From Corynebacterium suranareeae (GTDB taxonomy: Bacteria; Actinomycetota; Actinomycetes; Mycobacteriales; Mycobacteriaceae), in the NCBI RefSeq assembly GCF_002355155.1, contig NZ_AP017369.1, positions 186,001 through 250,000 on the forward strand: DNA of 64,000 nucleotides, given 5' to 3'. Position numbers and translations under genes: made by a program. Shown one piece after another: positions 26,124 through 34,676 of this stretch. The number at the start of each line of letters is the position of its first letter. The stretch's first letter is position 1. The notes beneath the pieces are model-generated. The model saw nothing but the letters and a program-made list of their open reading frames with translations, was not told the DNA's origin and made no database searches.

Positions 26124-26140
26124 CTACTGTGGCACAGTTC
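26124..26140. promoter_or_regulatory. Operator-like dyad, island motif copy 4
   Basis: CTACTGT-GGC-ACAGTTC, with a perfect right half, lies between the CYP108-like gene and the divergent TRAP operon, about 100 bases before the start chosen for dctP. Confidence 0.55.
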
Positions 26141-26239
26141 CTCAAAATTTGGAACAGGGAAAGCGTAATCCGTGAAATCTGTTTCCAAGAAACTCATAAC
26201 CCAGACACCAACCCACATTTTCGAGAAATGAGAAACCTC

Positions 26240-27460
26240 ATGAATGCTCTTCCTACTGGCCGTCCAGTCCGCAAAACATTCAGAAACGTCATTGCCACCA
26301 TGGCTATTACCAGTACTTTTGCGCTTGCAGCCTGTAGTGGATCAAGCGATTCCGCATCCAGTTCAGGTGGGGAAGAAGGCGGTGGATTCGATGAAGTCAC
26401 GCTTTCCTACAGTGACTTGACCTCCTCAACCTCTGGTGCCGGTGTCGCGGTTCAGGGGTGGATTGATGAGATCGCCGAAAAATCTGGTGACAATGTGATC
26501 ATTGAGCCCTATTGGTCAAGCTCCTTGCTCACCAGCGCCGATGCGCTATCGGGTACGGGATCAGGCGTATCGGATTTCACGTACACCGTGGTTACCTATC
26601 AGCCACAAGCCTTGCCAGTAACCAACTGGATGAATGAACAGGGATCCTTGCCCTTGGATTCTTATCCGCAGAGTCAGCTTCAAACCGTGGGAGTGATGAA
26701 TGAACTCTTCAATACCGAAGACGCCATTAAGGAATTTGAATCTCAGGGAGTGAAGTTTCTAGCTTCCACCAGTGTGGCCGGAAAATATGATCTTCTGTGC
26801 AGCAAGGAAGTATCGGATCAAACTGATCTCAGTGGATTGCGAGTGCGAGCTCCTGGTCCAGTATGGGCAGCAGAAGCAGAAGCGCTGGGCATGACGGTGG
26901 TCAATGTGGCTCAGGGTGAGGCCTATGAAGCGTTGCAGCGCGGACTTGTTGATTGCCAGATTGGTGCGCCATTCATGTACGAAGACTATGGCCTCAATGA
27001 GGTGGCAAAGCATTATTACCCAGCTGGATTCTCGGCCAATATGGGTTTGGTGCTTTTGATGAACTTGGATCGCTGGGAAAGCCTATCGCCAGAGACCCAG
27101 GAACTACTTCAATCGAGCATGCAAAGTTATGCGACTGCTCGAACCCAGGCGGATATTGAATCGCATATGAAGTTCATGAATCGACGCGATGAGCTGGGTA
27201 TTATCACCCACGACGCGAGTGAAATGGATGAGGTCTTGGGGAAGTTCCAGGAATCTCAGAGAGAATCATGGATTGACCATGCTCCTCCAGGAGTCACTGA
27301 TCCAGAGGCAACCGGTGAAGCCCTTAGTGCGGCAATTGAATCTTGGGCTGACACTGTCACCGAAGATGTTGCTCCTGTTGCACCTGGTGAAGTGGCCTCC
27401 GAGAGCATTGATGATTTCCCCGCATGGCAAGAACGCCTTGCAGAAACCTTCAACAACTAG
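26240..27460 (+). CDS. TRAP transporter solute-binding lipoprotein (DctP family)
   Basis: A ~406-residue extracytoplasmic binding protein of a tripartite ATP-independent periplasmic transporter, which captures carboxylates and related acids. The N-terminus has RK residues, a hydrophobic stretch and the lipobox LAAC with the acylated Cys at about residue 32, followed by a Ser/Gly linker. The DctP-family core LRVRAPGPVWAAEAEALG and EAYEALQRGLVDC is present. The frame is open from 26078, but ATG 26240 (or 26228) puts the signal peptide at the N-terminus and leaves the dyad at 26124 in the promoter. First gene of the TRAP-HtaA-ALDH-ADH operon. Confidence 0.88.
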   Translation: MNALPTGRPVRKTFRNVIATMAITSTFALAACSGSSDSASSSGGEEGGGFDEVTLSYSDLTSSTSGAGVAVQGWIDEIAEKSGDNVIIEPYWSSSLLTSADALSGTGSGVSDFTYTVVTYQPQALPVTNWMNEQGSLPLDSYPQSQLQTVGVMNELFNTEDAIKEFESQGVKFLASTSVAGKYDLLCSKEVSDQTDLSGLRVRAPGPVWAAEAEALGMTVVNVAQGEAYEALQRGLVDCQIGAPFMYEDYGLNEVAKHYYPAGFSANMGLVLLMNLDRWESLSPETQELLQSSMQSYATARTQADIESHMKFMNRRDELGIITHDASEMDEVLGKFQESQRESWIDHAPPGVTDPEATGEALSAAIESWADTVTEDVAPVAPGEVASESIDDFPAWQERLAETFNN

Positions 27461-27467
27461 ATTTTCC

Positions 27468-27496
27468 CCAGGGGACATTTTCTGAATGCCCCTTGG
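27468..27496 (+). promoter_or_regulatory. Intercistronic stem-loop between dctP and dctQ
   Basis: CCA-GGGG-A-CATT pairs with AATG-CCCC-T-TGG around a 5-base loop, with one bulge on each arm, eight bases after the dctP stop. It may be an attenuator or an RNA-stabilising hairpin that keeps the binding protein more abundant than the permease; a short T-rich stretch follows only later. Confidence 0.55.
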
Positions 27497-27624
27497 TTTC
27501 CAGATTTTTAATTCTCCCATTCTCTTGACTCCAGAAGTACGCACCAGAAGCGCACCCTAGAGACACTCCCCAGATTTACGTTTCACAGGCGGCGAAGAGA
27601 GAACCCTTAAAGGGAAGGAAACTC

Positions 27625-28212
27625 ATGATTCCAACCACCACAGTCAAACGTCCAGTTATCAACGCGGTGTCTACAATCTCGCGCGGCGGCAGTGCAATCT
27701 TGTTGTTCTTTTCTGGTCTTGCACTGGCACTTTTAGTTTTGTTGGTGACATATGACGTCATCTTGAGAAATTTCTTCGGTTCCGCCATGAATGGTGTGTC
27801 TGAATATGTGTCGGAATGGCTCATGCCCGCCACAATTCTTTTTGGCCTGGCCTACGCGGAACATAAAAATGAGCATATTCGCGTGACCATCGTGGAGGAT
27901 GCCATCAAAGGGGCGCCCCGAAAGACGCTGCGTATTCTCGGCCAACTCACGGTAGTGCTGATCTCTGCAGTTATGGCGTGGAGCTCTTTGCAGCTAGCCA
28001 TTGAATCCTTCGATATTAAAGAAACTGTTCCCATGGGCACCGCTCTTCTTTCGGTGTGGCCAATCAAGATCGCAGTGGTGGCGGGATGGGTATGGCTGAC
28101 GGTGCAGTGCTGTGCGTCCCTAATAAACATTGTTTTTGATGCAAAGGAAGAAGTGCATCCAGAAGCAGGAAGCTTGTCTGAACTTGAAATGGAGGGTGAT
28201 CCTCGTGTCTAA
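27625..28212 (+). CDS. TRAP transporter small permease (DctQ family)
   Basis: A 195-residue membrane protein with four predicted helices, of the DctQ type that pairs with the large DctM subunit. Typical features are the first helix with LLVTYDVILRNFFG and the following VSEYVSEWLMPATILFGLAYAEHKNEHIRV. AAGGGAAGGAAA stands before the ATG. The end overlaps the dctM start by 8 bases. Confidence 0.88.
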   Translation: MIPTTTVKRPVINAVSTISRGGSAILLFFSGLALALLVLLVTYDVILRNFFGSAMNGVSEYVSEWLMPATILFGLAYAEHKNEHIRVTIVEDAIKGAPRKTLRILGQLTVVLISAVMAWSSLQLAIESFDIKETVPMGTALLSVWPIKIAVVAGWVWLTVQCCASLINIVFDAKEEVHPEAGSLSELEMEGDPRV

Positions 28213-29755
28213 AACAGCTGAATATTCCGCGCCGACGGTCCAAAAAGAACTAAATATTCCAGGGGAGAAGGATAATTCCACTAATCCAAAGCCTGCTATT
28301 AAGGCTCAAGCAAAGCAGAATCCACTTTCTTGGCTGTGGGTGATCATCCTTTTCGGTGGTGGCGCGCTCATTGCTGCCACGCTGCTTTTCGGGGATCCGG
28401 GACGTGAAATCACCGGTGTGCTTACTGTGGCGCTGATGCTCATTCTCATGTTGGGTGGCGTACATATTGGTTTTGCCATGGTGGGAGCTGGTGGGCTCGG
28501 CCTTTATTCTCTTGGCGGGACCACTGCGCTGCAATCTACGTTAGAACAGGGCTCTTTTGATCCCACCGCTACGTGGCAATTATCTGTTATTCCTACCTTC
28601 ATCCTCATGGGTACTGCGTTATGGAAATCGGGTCTAACAACCAGGGCTTTTGATGCGGCCAAGATGTGGTTGGGCAATGTTCCTGGTGGTTTGGCGCTCA
28701 CTACCACGATTTCTGGTGCAGGTCTTGCGGCATCTTCTGGATCAACGATTGCTCTTACCCATGCCTTGGGGAGGGTATCTATCCCTGAAATGCTTCGTGC
28801 TGGTTATAAGCCTGGTTTTGCCATTGGTTCAACTGCCATGGCGGGTACTTTGGGTCAGTTGATTCCACCATCGGTGTTGTTGGTTGTGTATGCAGGGGCT
28901 GCACAAACTTCGGTGGGAAGTCAGTTGATGGCAGGTATTATTCCAGGCATTATCTTGGCTATTGCTTTTTGCTTGTACATCTTTGCCGTGGGAGTCTTGA
29001 AACCTGCTGATGCGCCACGCACCAATATTCATTATTCAATGAAAGAAAAGCTGGCCGGTTTGGTGAAGGTCATTCCGCTTGCGCTCGTAGCCATTGTGGT
29101 TATCGGTGGTATTGCCTCAGGCATATTTACACCCACGGAATCAGCGGCCATTGGTTCCATCGTGGCATTGGTGCTTGGCTGGTTTACTCGAACTGATGGT
29201 TCTAGTGGATTCCGTGATCTCTTCGCCTATGTCAAGGGCGTGTTGGTGGTTGCGGTTGTGTCATCAGCAGGAATCTTCCTTTTGCTCATTGGCGTGCATA
29301 TTCTCACCCGCGTGGTGACATTGAGCCGACTTGCCAATGGCCTCACTGACATGATTTTGAGCATTGGCCTCAATGCCATTTCTTTCATGCTCATTCTCAT
29401 CATCTTGTATTTGATCTTGGGAATGTTCATGGACACCATGGCCATCATTTTGCTCACCGTGCCAATTTTGGCGGCACCCCTGTTGGAGCTTGGCGTGGAT
29501 ATGATTTGGTTTGGTGTCTTCCTGGTGATCATGGTGGAAATCGGCATGGTGACCCCACCTTTAGGAGTGCTTGCCTTCGTGATTCACCGCATTGCCCAAG
29601 ACCCAGAGGTTAATCAAGGAAAGAAAATATCTTTGACTACCACCTTCATCGGAGTTTTGCCCTTTGTTGCAGTGGCTTTGGGCGTGACATTATTGCTAAT
29701 CTTTGTGCCGGATTTGGTGACATGGCTTCCAACGCAGCTTTCGGTAGCGGGGTAA
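28205..29755 (+). CDS. TRAP transporter large permease (DctM family)
   Basis: A 516-residue integral membrane protein, the ion-coupled translocation subunit of the TRAP system. It has a hydrophilic N-terminal extension of about 40 residues, then 12 or so helices with the DctM-family STIALTHALGRVSIPEMLRAGYKPGFAIG and PPSVLLVVYAG. GTG 28205 is chosen because GGAGGGTGA lies just before it and it overlaps dctQ; the frame open to 28130 would run through dctQ. The substrate is probably a carboxylate related to the pathway (inference from family). Confidence 0.9.
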   Translation: MSKTAEYSAPTVQKELNIPGEKDNSTNPKPAIKAQAKQNPLSWLWVIILFGGGALIAATLLFGDPGREITGVLTVALMLILMLGGVHIGFAMVGAGGLGLYSLGGTTALQSTLEQGSFDPTATWQLSVIPTFILMGTALWKSGLTTRAFDAAKMWLGNVPGGLALTTTISGAGLAASSGSTIALTHALGRVSIPEMLRAGYKPGFAIGSTAMAGTLGQLIPPSVLLVVYAGAAQTSVGSQLMAGIIPGIILAIAFCLYIFAVGVLKPADAPRTNIHYSMKEKLAGLVKVIPLALVAIVVIGGIASGIFTPTESAAIGSIVALVLGWFTRTDGSSGFRDLFAYVKGVLVVAVVSSAGIFLLLIGVHILTRVVTLSRLANGLTDMILSIGLNAISFMLILIILYLILGMFMDTMAIILLTVPILAAPLLELGVDMIWFGVFLVIMVEIGMVTPPLGVLAFVIHRIAQDPEVNQGKKISLTTTFIGVLPFVAVALGVTLLLIFVPDLVTWLPTQLSVAG

Positions 29756-30196
29756 ATGCCAATGCACATTCTTGAATGGGGCGTTAAAGAATCTTTTCGC
29801 GCATATTTTGAGCGCCTTCCGGACCATAACTATGCCCTCAGCGGTGGTTCAAAGATGCTTATCGACGGCCGGTTTCAGTTCCCTGGTCTAAGCGCTGATG
29901 CGCAGTGCCTTCAGTTTCACGGAGAGATTCGAATGACTGGTCACCACGGTGCTTTGTCTTTGCAGATTGCTGATCCCATCATTGAATTCCACAATGCAGA
30001 TACGGCGATGTTGTCGGCTGTTGTGGATGAAGAAAACGCTCAGCCCTATCGCCTGGTGATTGCAGCATTAAGTAAAAAATCGGAAGACGCACACAGCATC
30101 ATTTTTGATACCCACCTTGCAAACGATGGGCAATTTCTTTTTATGGGCAATTATTTCGCCGGGGATCCCATGGATCCCGTCACCATCAGAAAGTGA
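29756..30196 (+). CDS. Stand-alone cytosolic HtaA-domain protein, copy 2
   Basis: A 146-residue single HtaA domain: ILEWGVKESFRAYF at residues 5-18, RFQFPGL, FHGEIRMTGHHGALSLQI at 54-71 and the closing YFAGDPMDPVTI. Tyr17 and His63 match the Tyr and His that coordinate heme in secreted corynebacterial HtaA proteins. There is no export signal. The ATG directly follows the dctM stop with no spacer, and the stop overlaps the next ALDH start by four bases (GTGA), so it is made together with the transporter and dehydrogenases. It resembles the protein at 19787-20248. Function unknown. Confidence 0.78.
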   Translation: MPMHILEWGVKESFRAYFERLPDHNYALSGGSKMLIDGRFQFPGLSADAQCLQFHGEIRMTGHHGALSLQIADPIIEFHNADTAMLSAVVDEENAQPYRLVIAALSKKSEDAHSIIFDTHLANDGQFLFMGNYFAGDPMDPVTIRK

Positions 30197-31659
30197 AAAA
30201 CTACGTGACTATTGAATATGACGGACTTTATATCGACGGCCAATGGATGAATCCATCATCTGCAGATCGCATCAAGGTGTACTCGACGGCCACCGAAGAC
30301 TATATAGGTAGTGTGCCTGAGGCAAAGAACGCCGATATTGATAATGCTGTTGAAGCAGCTCGGCGCGCTTTTGATGATAAAAAAGGTTGGTCAACCTGGA
30401 CAAGTGCGGAACGGGTCACAGTGCTCAAGCGCTTTGCTGATGAATATGAATCGCGTGGGGAAGAGATCGCTCGTCGTGTCACCGCCCAAAATGGCATGCC
30501 AACAGCGTTGTCCCAAAAGTGGGAGACCACCAATCCTGCTCAGCTTTTGCGTTTTTATGCAGACATGGTGAGTGGGCAACAGGAAGAGATCCGGCAGGGA
30601 GTAAAAGGTAAGAAGGTGCTGGTCACCCGCTCGCCGATTGGTGTGGTCGGAGCGATTGTTCCGTGGAATGTTCCGCAGAGCATCACCTTCCTCAAATTGG
30701 CACCTTCGCTTGCTGCGGGGTGCACCGTGGTGCTTAAACCTTCCCCCGAAACTGTCTTGGATGCTTTTTTGGTAGCTGAAGCTGCTCATGCTGCAGGCCT
30801 TCCCGCAGGTGTGCTCAATGTAGTCCCGGCAGGTGGCTCAGTTAGTGCGTATCTGGTGAGTCACCCATTGGTAGATAAGATTTCTTTTACTGGATCTCCA
30901 GAAGTTGGCCGCCTCATTGGGGAAACTTGTGGGCGCATGCTGCGTCCCGTCACCCTAGAGCTTGGTGGAAAATCCGCGGCGATTGTGCTGGATGATTGTG
31001 ATCTATCCAGCAGCATTGATGATATTTATCGAGCATCCATGACCAACAACGGTCAGGTGTGTTGGTTGTCTACGCGCATTTTGTTGCCGGAGTCCCGTTT
31101 TGAAGAAATGCTCGACATAATTACTGCAAAGATCAGCAGTCTTAAAGTCGGGGATCCTTTTGATCCTGACACAGAGGTGGGACCTCTGGTGAGCAAACGA
31201 CACCGCGAACGAGTGGAAGCACTGATCAAAGCGTCAGTTGAAGATGGCGCGCGCATCCTCATTGGTGGCAAACATCCCGAAGGAGTTAAAAAGGGGTGGT
31301 TCTTGGAACCGACGATTCTTGTTGATGTTGATCCAAAGAGTATTGCTGCGCAAAAAGAGTTTTTTGGCCCCGTGCTTTCCATCATCAAGTACACCGATGA
31401 AGAGCATGCCATCGAGATAGCCAATGATTCTGATTATGGTCTTGCGGGAAGCGTGTGGAGCGCCAACTTCGGCCGCGCAGTAGGTGTGGCAAAGCAAGTT
31501 TTTACAGGCACCATCGGAATCAATGGTTATGCGACAGACCCGTCTTCGCCTTTTGGTGGTGTCAAGGACAGTGGACTTGGACGCGAGCTGGGGGCCGAGG
31601 GTTTGGCACATTATCAGGTACTGAAATCCGTGTATCTGCTCCAACCCAATGACGTCTAG
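30193..31659 (+). CDS. Aldehyde dehydrogenase, second copy
   Basis: A 488-residue NAD(P)+-dependent aldehyde dehydrogenase with IVPWNVPQS, SFTGSPEVGRLIGE, LELGGKSAAI (general-base Glu), NNGQVCWLSTR (catalytic Cys) and KEFFGPVLSI. It starts with GTG overlapping the HtaA stop. It differs clearly from the ALDH at 22949, so the two likely act on different aldehydes in the route. Next to a Zn alcohol dehydrogenase, it suggests alcohol-aldehyde-acid oxidation. Confidence 0.92.
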   Translation: MKNYVTIEYDGLYIDGQWMNPSSADRIKVYSTATEDYIGSVPEAKNADIDNAVEAARRAFDDKKGWSTWTSAERVTVLKRFADEYESRGEEIARRVTAQNGMPTALSQKWETTNPAQLLRFYADMVSGQQEEIRQGVKGKKVLVTRSPIGVVGAIVPWNVPQSITFLKLAPSLAAGCTVVLKPSPETVLDAFLVAEAAHAAGLPAGVLNVVPAGGSVSAYLVSHPLVDKISFTGSPEVGRLIGETCGRMLRPVTLELGGKSAAIVLDDCDLSSSIDDIYRASMTNNGQVCWLSTRILLPESRFEEMLDIITAKISSLKVGDPFDPDTEVGPLVSKRHRERVEALIKASVEDGARILIGGKHPEGVKKGWFLEPTILVDVDPKSIAAQKEFFGPVLSIIKYTDEEHAIEIANDSDYGLAGSVWSANFGRAVGVAKQVFTGTIGINGYATDPSSPFGGVKDSGLGRELGAEGLAHYQVLKSVYLLQPNDV

Positions 31660-31675
31660 AAAGAAAGAAGTACTT

Positions 31676-32761
31676 ATGAAAGCGGCAGTTGTACACGCCC
31701 CTGGTGCAGGCTTTGTGATGGAAGATATTCAGATTGATGCACCACGTGCCAAAGAAGTGCTCATAGATATCAAGGCAGTAGGGCTATGCCATTCTGATTA
31801 CACCATGGCCAGTGCTGATTTGGGTTTTCCTTTTCCTGCGGTTTTTGGGCATGAGGTGGCTGGAGTGGTGAAGGAGATCGGCTCAGAGGTTCGGACGGTG
31901 AAAGTCGGTGACCCCGTGGTGGCTGCGCTGGTTCGTTATTGCGGAGAATGCGAGCGCTGTCTTTCGGGGCATTCTTATTATTGCCGCAATGTTGACCGCA
32001 CTGTGCGCAGGCCGGAAGATACACCGCGTTTAACACTTGGAGAGCAGCCACTTACTCAAGCATTTGGGCTTGGTGGTTTTGCTGAACAAGCACTCATTCA
32101 TGAAAACCAAGTGGCCACCATCCCTGAGGGGATTCCCTTTGAACATGCCGCATTATTGGGATGTGGGGTTATTACTGGTGCTGGTGCAGTGCTGAATACA
32201 GCTAATATTGATCGGGGAGACAGCGTTGCTGTGATTGGCGCTGGAGGAGTGGGACTTAATGCCATCAGCGCTGCAGTAATCGGCGGAGCGTCGGAAATTG
32301 TGGCAATTGATATTTCCGATTCCAAGCTGGACAAGGCTCGCAGTTTTGGCGCGACTCATACGATTAACTCTGCTGATGTTGATCCGGTGTCAATGTTGAG
32401 GTCTCTTCTCCCTCTGGGTATTGATCATGTTTTTGATTTTGTCGGCACCAGCGCAATTGCTCAACAGGGTTTAGAGATGCTGTCTTATGGTGGTGCTTTG
32501 TACCTGGTGGGTATTGGTGGTGCGGAGGTTCCCATCACCTTCAATGCTTTTAGTTTTATGCGCAACCGCAACCGAATTGAGTCTGTATATATGGGCTCTG
32601 CCAATCTGAAGGTGGATATTCCTTATTTTGCCTCGCTGGAGGCGCGTGGATTGTTGCACCTTGATGAGCTCATCACTGACACAATTTCTCTAGAAGAGAT
32701 CAATGAAGGCTATCGACGCCTCAAAGAAGGTCGCGTTGCCCGGCTTGTGGTGGTGAACTAG
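31676..32761 (+). CDS. Zn-dependent alcohol dehydrogenase (MDR family)
   Basis: A 361-residue medium-chain alcohol dehydrogenase. The catalytic zinc site is GLCHSDYT with GHEVAG; the structural zinc Cys cluster is YCGECERCLSGHSYYC; the NAD motif is GAGGVGLNAI near residue 185. It resembles class III/aryl-alcohol type dehydrogenases. ATG 31676 is preferred over 31649, since GAAAGAAG precedes it and the conserved KAAVVHAPG start follows. It is the last gene of the TRAP operon. Confidence 0.92.
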   Translation: MKAAVVHAPGAGFVMEDIQIDAPRAKEVLIDIKAVGLCHSDYTMASADLGFPFPAVFGHEVAGVVKEIGSEVRTVKVGDPVVAALVRYCGECERCLSGHSYYCRNVDRTVRRPEDTPRLTLGEQPLTQAFGLGGFAEQALIHENQVATIPEGIPFEHAALLGCGVITGAGAVLNTANIDRGDSVAVIGAGGVGLNAISAAVIGGASEIVAIDISDSKLDKARSFGATHTINSADVDPVSMLRSLLPLGIDHVFDFVGTSAIAQQGLEMLSYGGALYLVGIGGAEVPITFNAFSFMRNRNRIESVYMGSANLKVDIPYFASLEARGLLHLDELITDTISLEEINEGYRRLKEGRVARLVVVN

Positions 32762-33123
32762 ATCGATTTGTCCGAAATTATAAGATCCCAATAACCCAGA
32801 GTTGATATGACGGAGATTACCCGCCACACGGGGTGCCCCATGGTATGACTAGGCAATTGGTGTATTTCTCGTTGACACAGGATTATTGGAAAAAGATGAG
32901 GGGGCACGTTCACTATTGGTATGAAAATGTGACAGATAGGATCGCTATTGTTTGCTATCTTAAGCTCCCGCGATAATTATTGGGAATGTGGTTGCGACAC
33001 GAACCGGACATTAGAAATCGGAACTGATTCTCCTTGAAAGCGATCGCGAGAGTAAATCGCCTCGATGAGCGAGGCGCAGAAGGCTCGTAGATCTACGCTT
33101 GGAAATCTTACTTGCCTGAGTGA
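32762..33123. other. Non-coding stretch after the adh gene
   Basis: About 360 bases with no convincing gene and no clear terminator. The last ~60 bases may be degraded coding sequence of the LysR remnant that follows. A short GGGGTGCCCC dyad near 32830 is too small to call. Confidence 0.4.
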
Positions 33124-33593
33124 ACTTTCTCTGGCATTGAAGTGGTTCTAGAAAATCAACTCTTTGCTCAGCCAGCACTAAGTCGCGTGATCGAAGGCGA
33201 GGTCGACATCAGTCTTGGGCGTTGGGAAAACCTTCCTGACGCTGTGGAATCGAGTGTGGTGCAAAAGGAAGGCTTGGTAGTCGCCCTTCCTGTTTCCCAT
33301 GAACTTGCAAATCGTAAGTTGATTTCAATGCGACAATTGCGGAATGAAGCTTTTATTGCCCTGCCACCGAACAGCTGAAGCAATTGACTGCTGCAGTCGG
33401 TTTTAATCCCAATATTGTTCAACGAGTGCCAGATAGCTGGACCGCGATGGCATTGGTTGGAGCTGAAGTCGGAGTGTCTTTGCCTGTCTCTTCTGTTGCT
33501 GAAAATATTGTGGATAAGCACGTCCGATTTGTTGAAATTTCCGATCGCTATGAACTAGTGCAGTTGCGGATGGCGTTGGCAGAAGAAATTTGA
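33124..33593 (+). pseudogene. LysR-type regulator remnant (ligand domain only)
   Basis: The frame from about 33124 reads as the start of a LysR substrate-binding domain (GIEVVLENQ, then EGEVDISLGRW, ALPVSHELANR) and ends at about 33378. Homology continues in another frame from about 33380 (LKQLTAAVGFNPNIVQRVPDSW, then ALVGAEVGVSLPVSS). The N-terminal HTH is missing and a frameshift near 33375 breaks the rest, so it is inactive. It may be the former regulator of the neighbouring operon (inference). Confidence 0.75.
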
Positions 33594-33689
33594 TAATCCT
33601 GCTTTGGCTGCAATGCTTAAAGCTGCAGAGAAAGTGTGGCACTAGCAATTGCGGGCTATCCTTAGAAATTGTTTTAGATTTTATTCAGG

Positions 33690-34073
33690 ATGGGGAGCAT
33701 TGTTGTGGATGAACGAAGCAGGATCGCGCGCAGCGTTTTCCCAGATGGTGAAGAGCCAGATCCCCGTTTCACGCTGGCCAATGAGCGCACATTTTTGGCA
33801 TGGACCAGAACCTCTCTTGCGTTTTTAGCAGGCGGTATTGCTTTTGAGGCTTTTCAAATTAGTGGTTTATCGGACACGGTGCGTTCAGCGGTCGCTGTTT
33901 TTATTATTGCAGTGGGCATGTTCATTGCCGCTGGTGCAGCGGTGAGGTGGATGAACGTGGAACGGGCAATGAGGAAGAAGAAGCCCCTGCCGGTACCTGC
34001 GATTATTCCTTTTCTATCCATTGCAGCTTTAGTGGCATCTGCGGTGGTTATTGTGCTGATCGTGCTTCAGTAA
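33690..34073 (+). CDS. DUF202 family membrane protein (YidH-like)
   Basis: A 127-residue protein with a charged N-terminus, the DUF202 signature NERTFLAWTRTSLAFLAGGIA and three hydrophobic helices. The family has no firmly known role. ATG 33690 has no good ribosome site; GTG 33705, with GGGGAG seven bases before it, is a possible start. It forms a pair with the next gene, 11 bases downstream, which is also a DUF202 protein. Confidence 0.82.
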   Translation: MGSIVVDERSRIARSVFPDGEEPDPRFTLANERTFLAWTRTSLAFLAGGIAFEAFQISGLSDTVRSAVAVFIIAVGMFIAAGAAVRWMNVERAMRKKKPLPVPAIIPFLSIAALVASAVVIVLIVLQ

Positions 34074-34084
34074 GCGTGGGATAA

Positions 34085-34405
34085 GTGATGCGTTTTCATG
34101 ATGATCCTGGTTTGCAACCTGAGCGAACTGTCTTGGCGTGGAATCGAACCACTGTGTCGATGGCGGTGTGTTCGGCGATCTTACTGAGGTGGACTAATTT
34201 TTACGGGGTGTTCACGTTATTGCCTGTGGTTCTCCTCAGTGCGATGGCGATTGTTATCCTGTTTACCCAAAGGGTTCGTTATGAACGCCAGGCGGTTGGA
34301 CTTGTGGATAATAAATTACCGCCTAATATAATCGGGGTTGTTTCCTTAACGGCGACGCTTTTGATCTTCGGGGTGGTTGGAATCGTATTCGTTTTTATTG
34401 ATTGA
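34085..34405 (+). CDS. DUF202 family membrane protein, second of pair
   Basis: A 106-residue membrane protein carrying the shortened DUF202 pattern LQPERTVLAWNRTTVSMAV and three hydrophobic segments. Start is GTG 34085 or the adjacent ATG 34088. Two-gene DUF202 units of this kind are common in actinobacteria; they may form a heteromeric membrane complex (inference). Confidence 0.8.
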   Translation: MMRFHDDPGLQPERTVLAWNRTTVSMAVCSAILLRWTNFYGVFTLLPVVLLSAMAIVILFTQRVRYERQAVGLVDNKLPPNIIGVVSLTATLLIFGVVGIVFVFID

Positions 34406-34483
34406 TACGTTTGTGTTGCAAAGTAGTAACAGGTCTATAACTTTTGTTATGAGGGGTTTCTTCTTCCCGATAGAGATGCGACC

Positions 34484-34567
34484 ATGGCAACTAACGCCCA
34501 AGGGATTGGGTTGGTAAGGCTTCTGGTTGGTGTCGCGATTCTTGCTAGCGTATTGGATGAGCAATGA
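34484..34567 (+). CDS. Possible 27-aa hydrophobic peptide
   Basis: ATG 34484 opens a 27-codon frame with a hydrophobic core (GLVRLLVGVAILASVL) just before the strong terminator at 34591. The ribosome site is weak (GAG only). It may be a real small membrane peptide or the remnant of a larger gene. Confidence 0.3.
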   Translation: MATNAQGIGLVRLLVGVAILASVLDEQ

Positions 34568-34590
34568 GCCCATTGTCCTCCAGTCAGAAG

Positions 34591-34633
34591 AAACCCCTCA
34601 CCGGGTTACACCTAAACCCGGTGAGGGGTTTTT
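34591..34633. terminator. Strong bidirectional terminator
   Basis: A perfect 17-bp stem (34591-34607 with 34615-34631), 7-base loop, A run before and T run after. It ends the DUF202 unit on the plus strand and the 34677-35003 gene on the minus strand. Confidence 0.93.
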
Positions 34634-34676
34634 GCTGCCGTTAATTGGGATGCTTGTTCATAGTCATTCAGATGGT

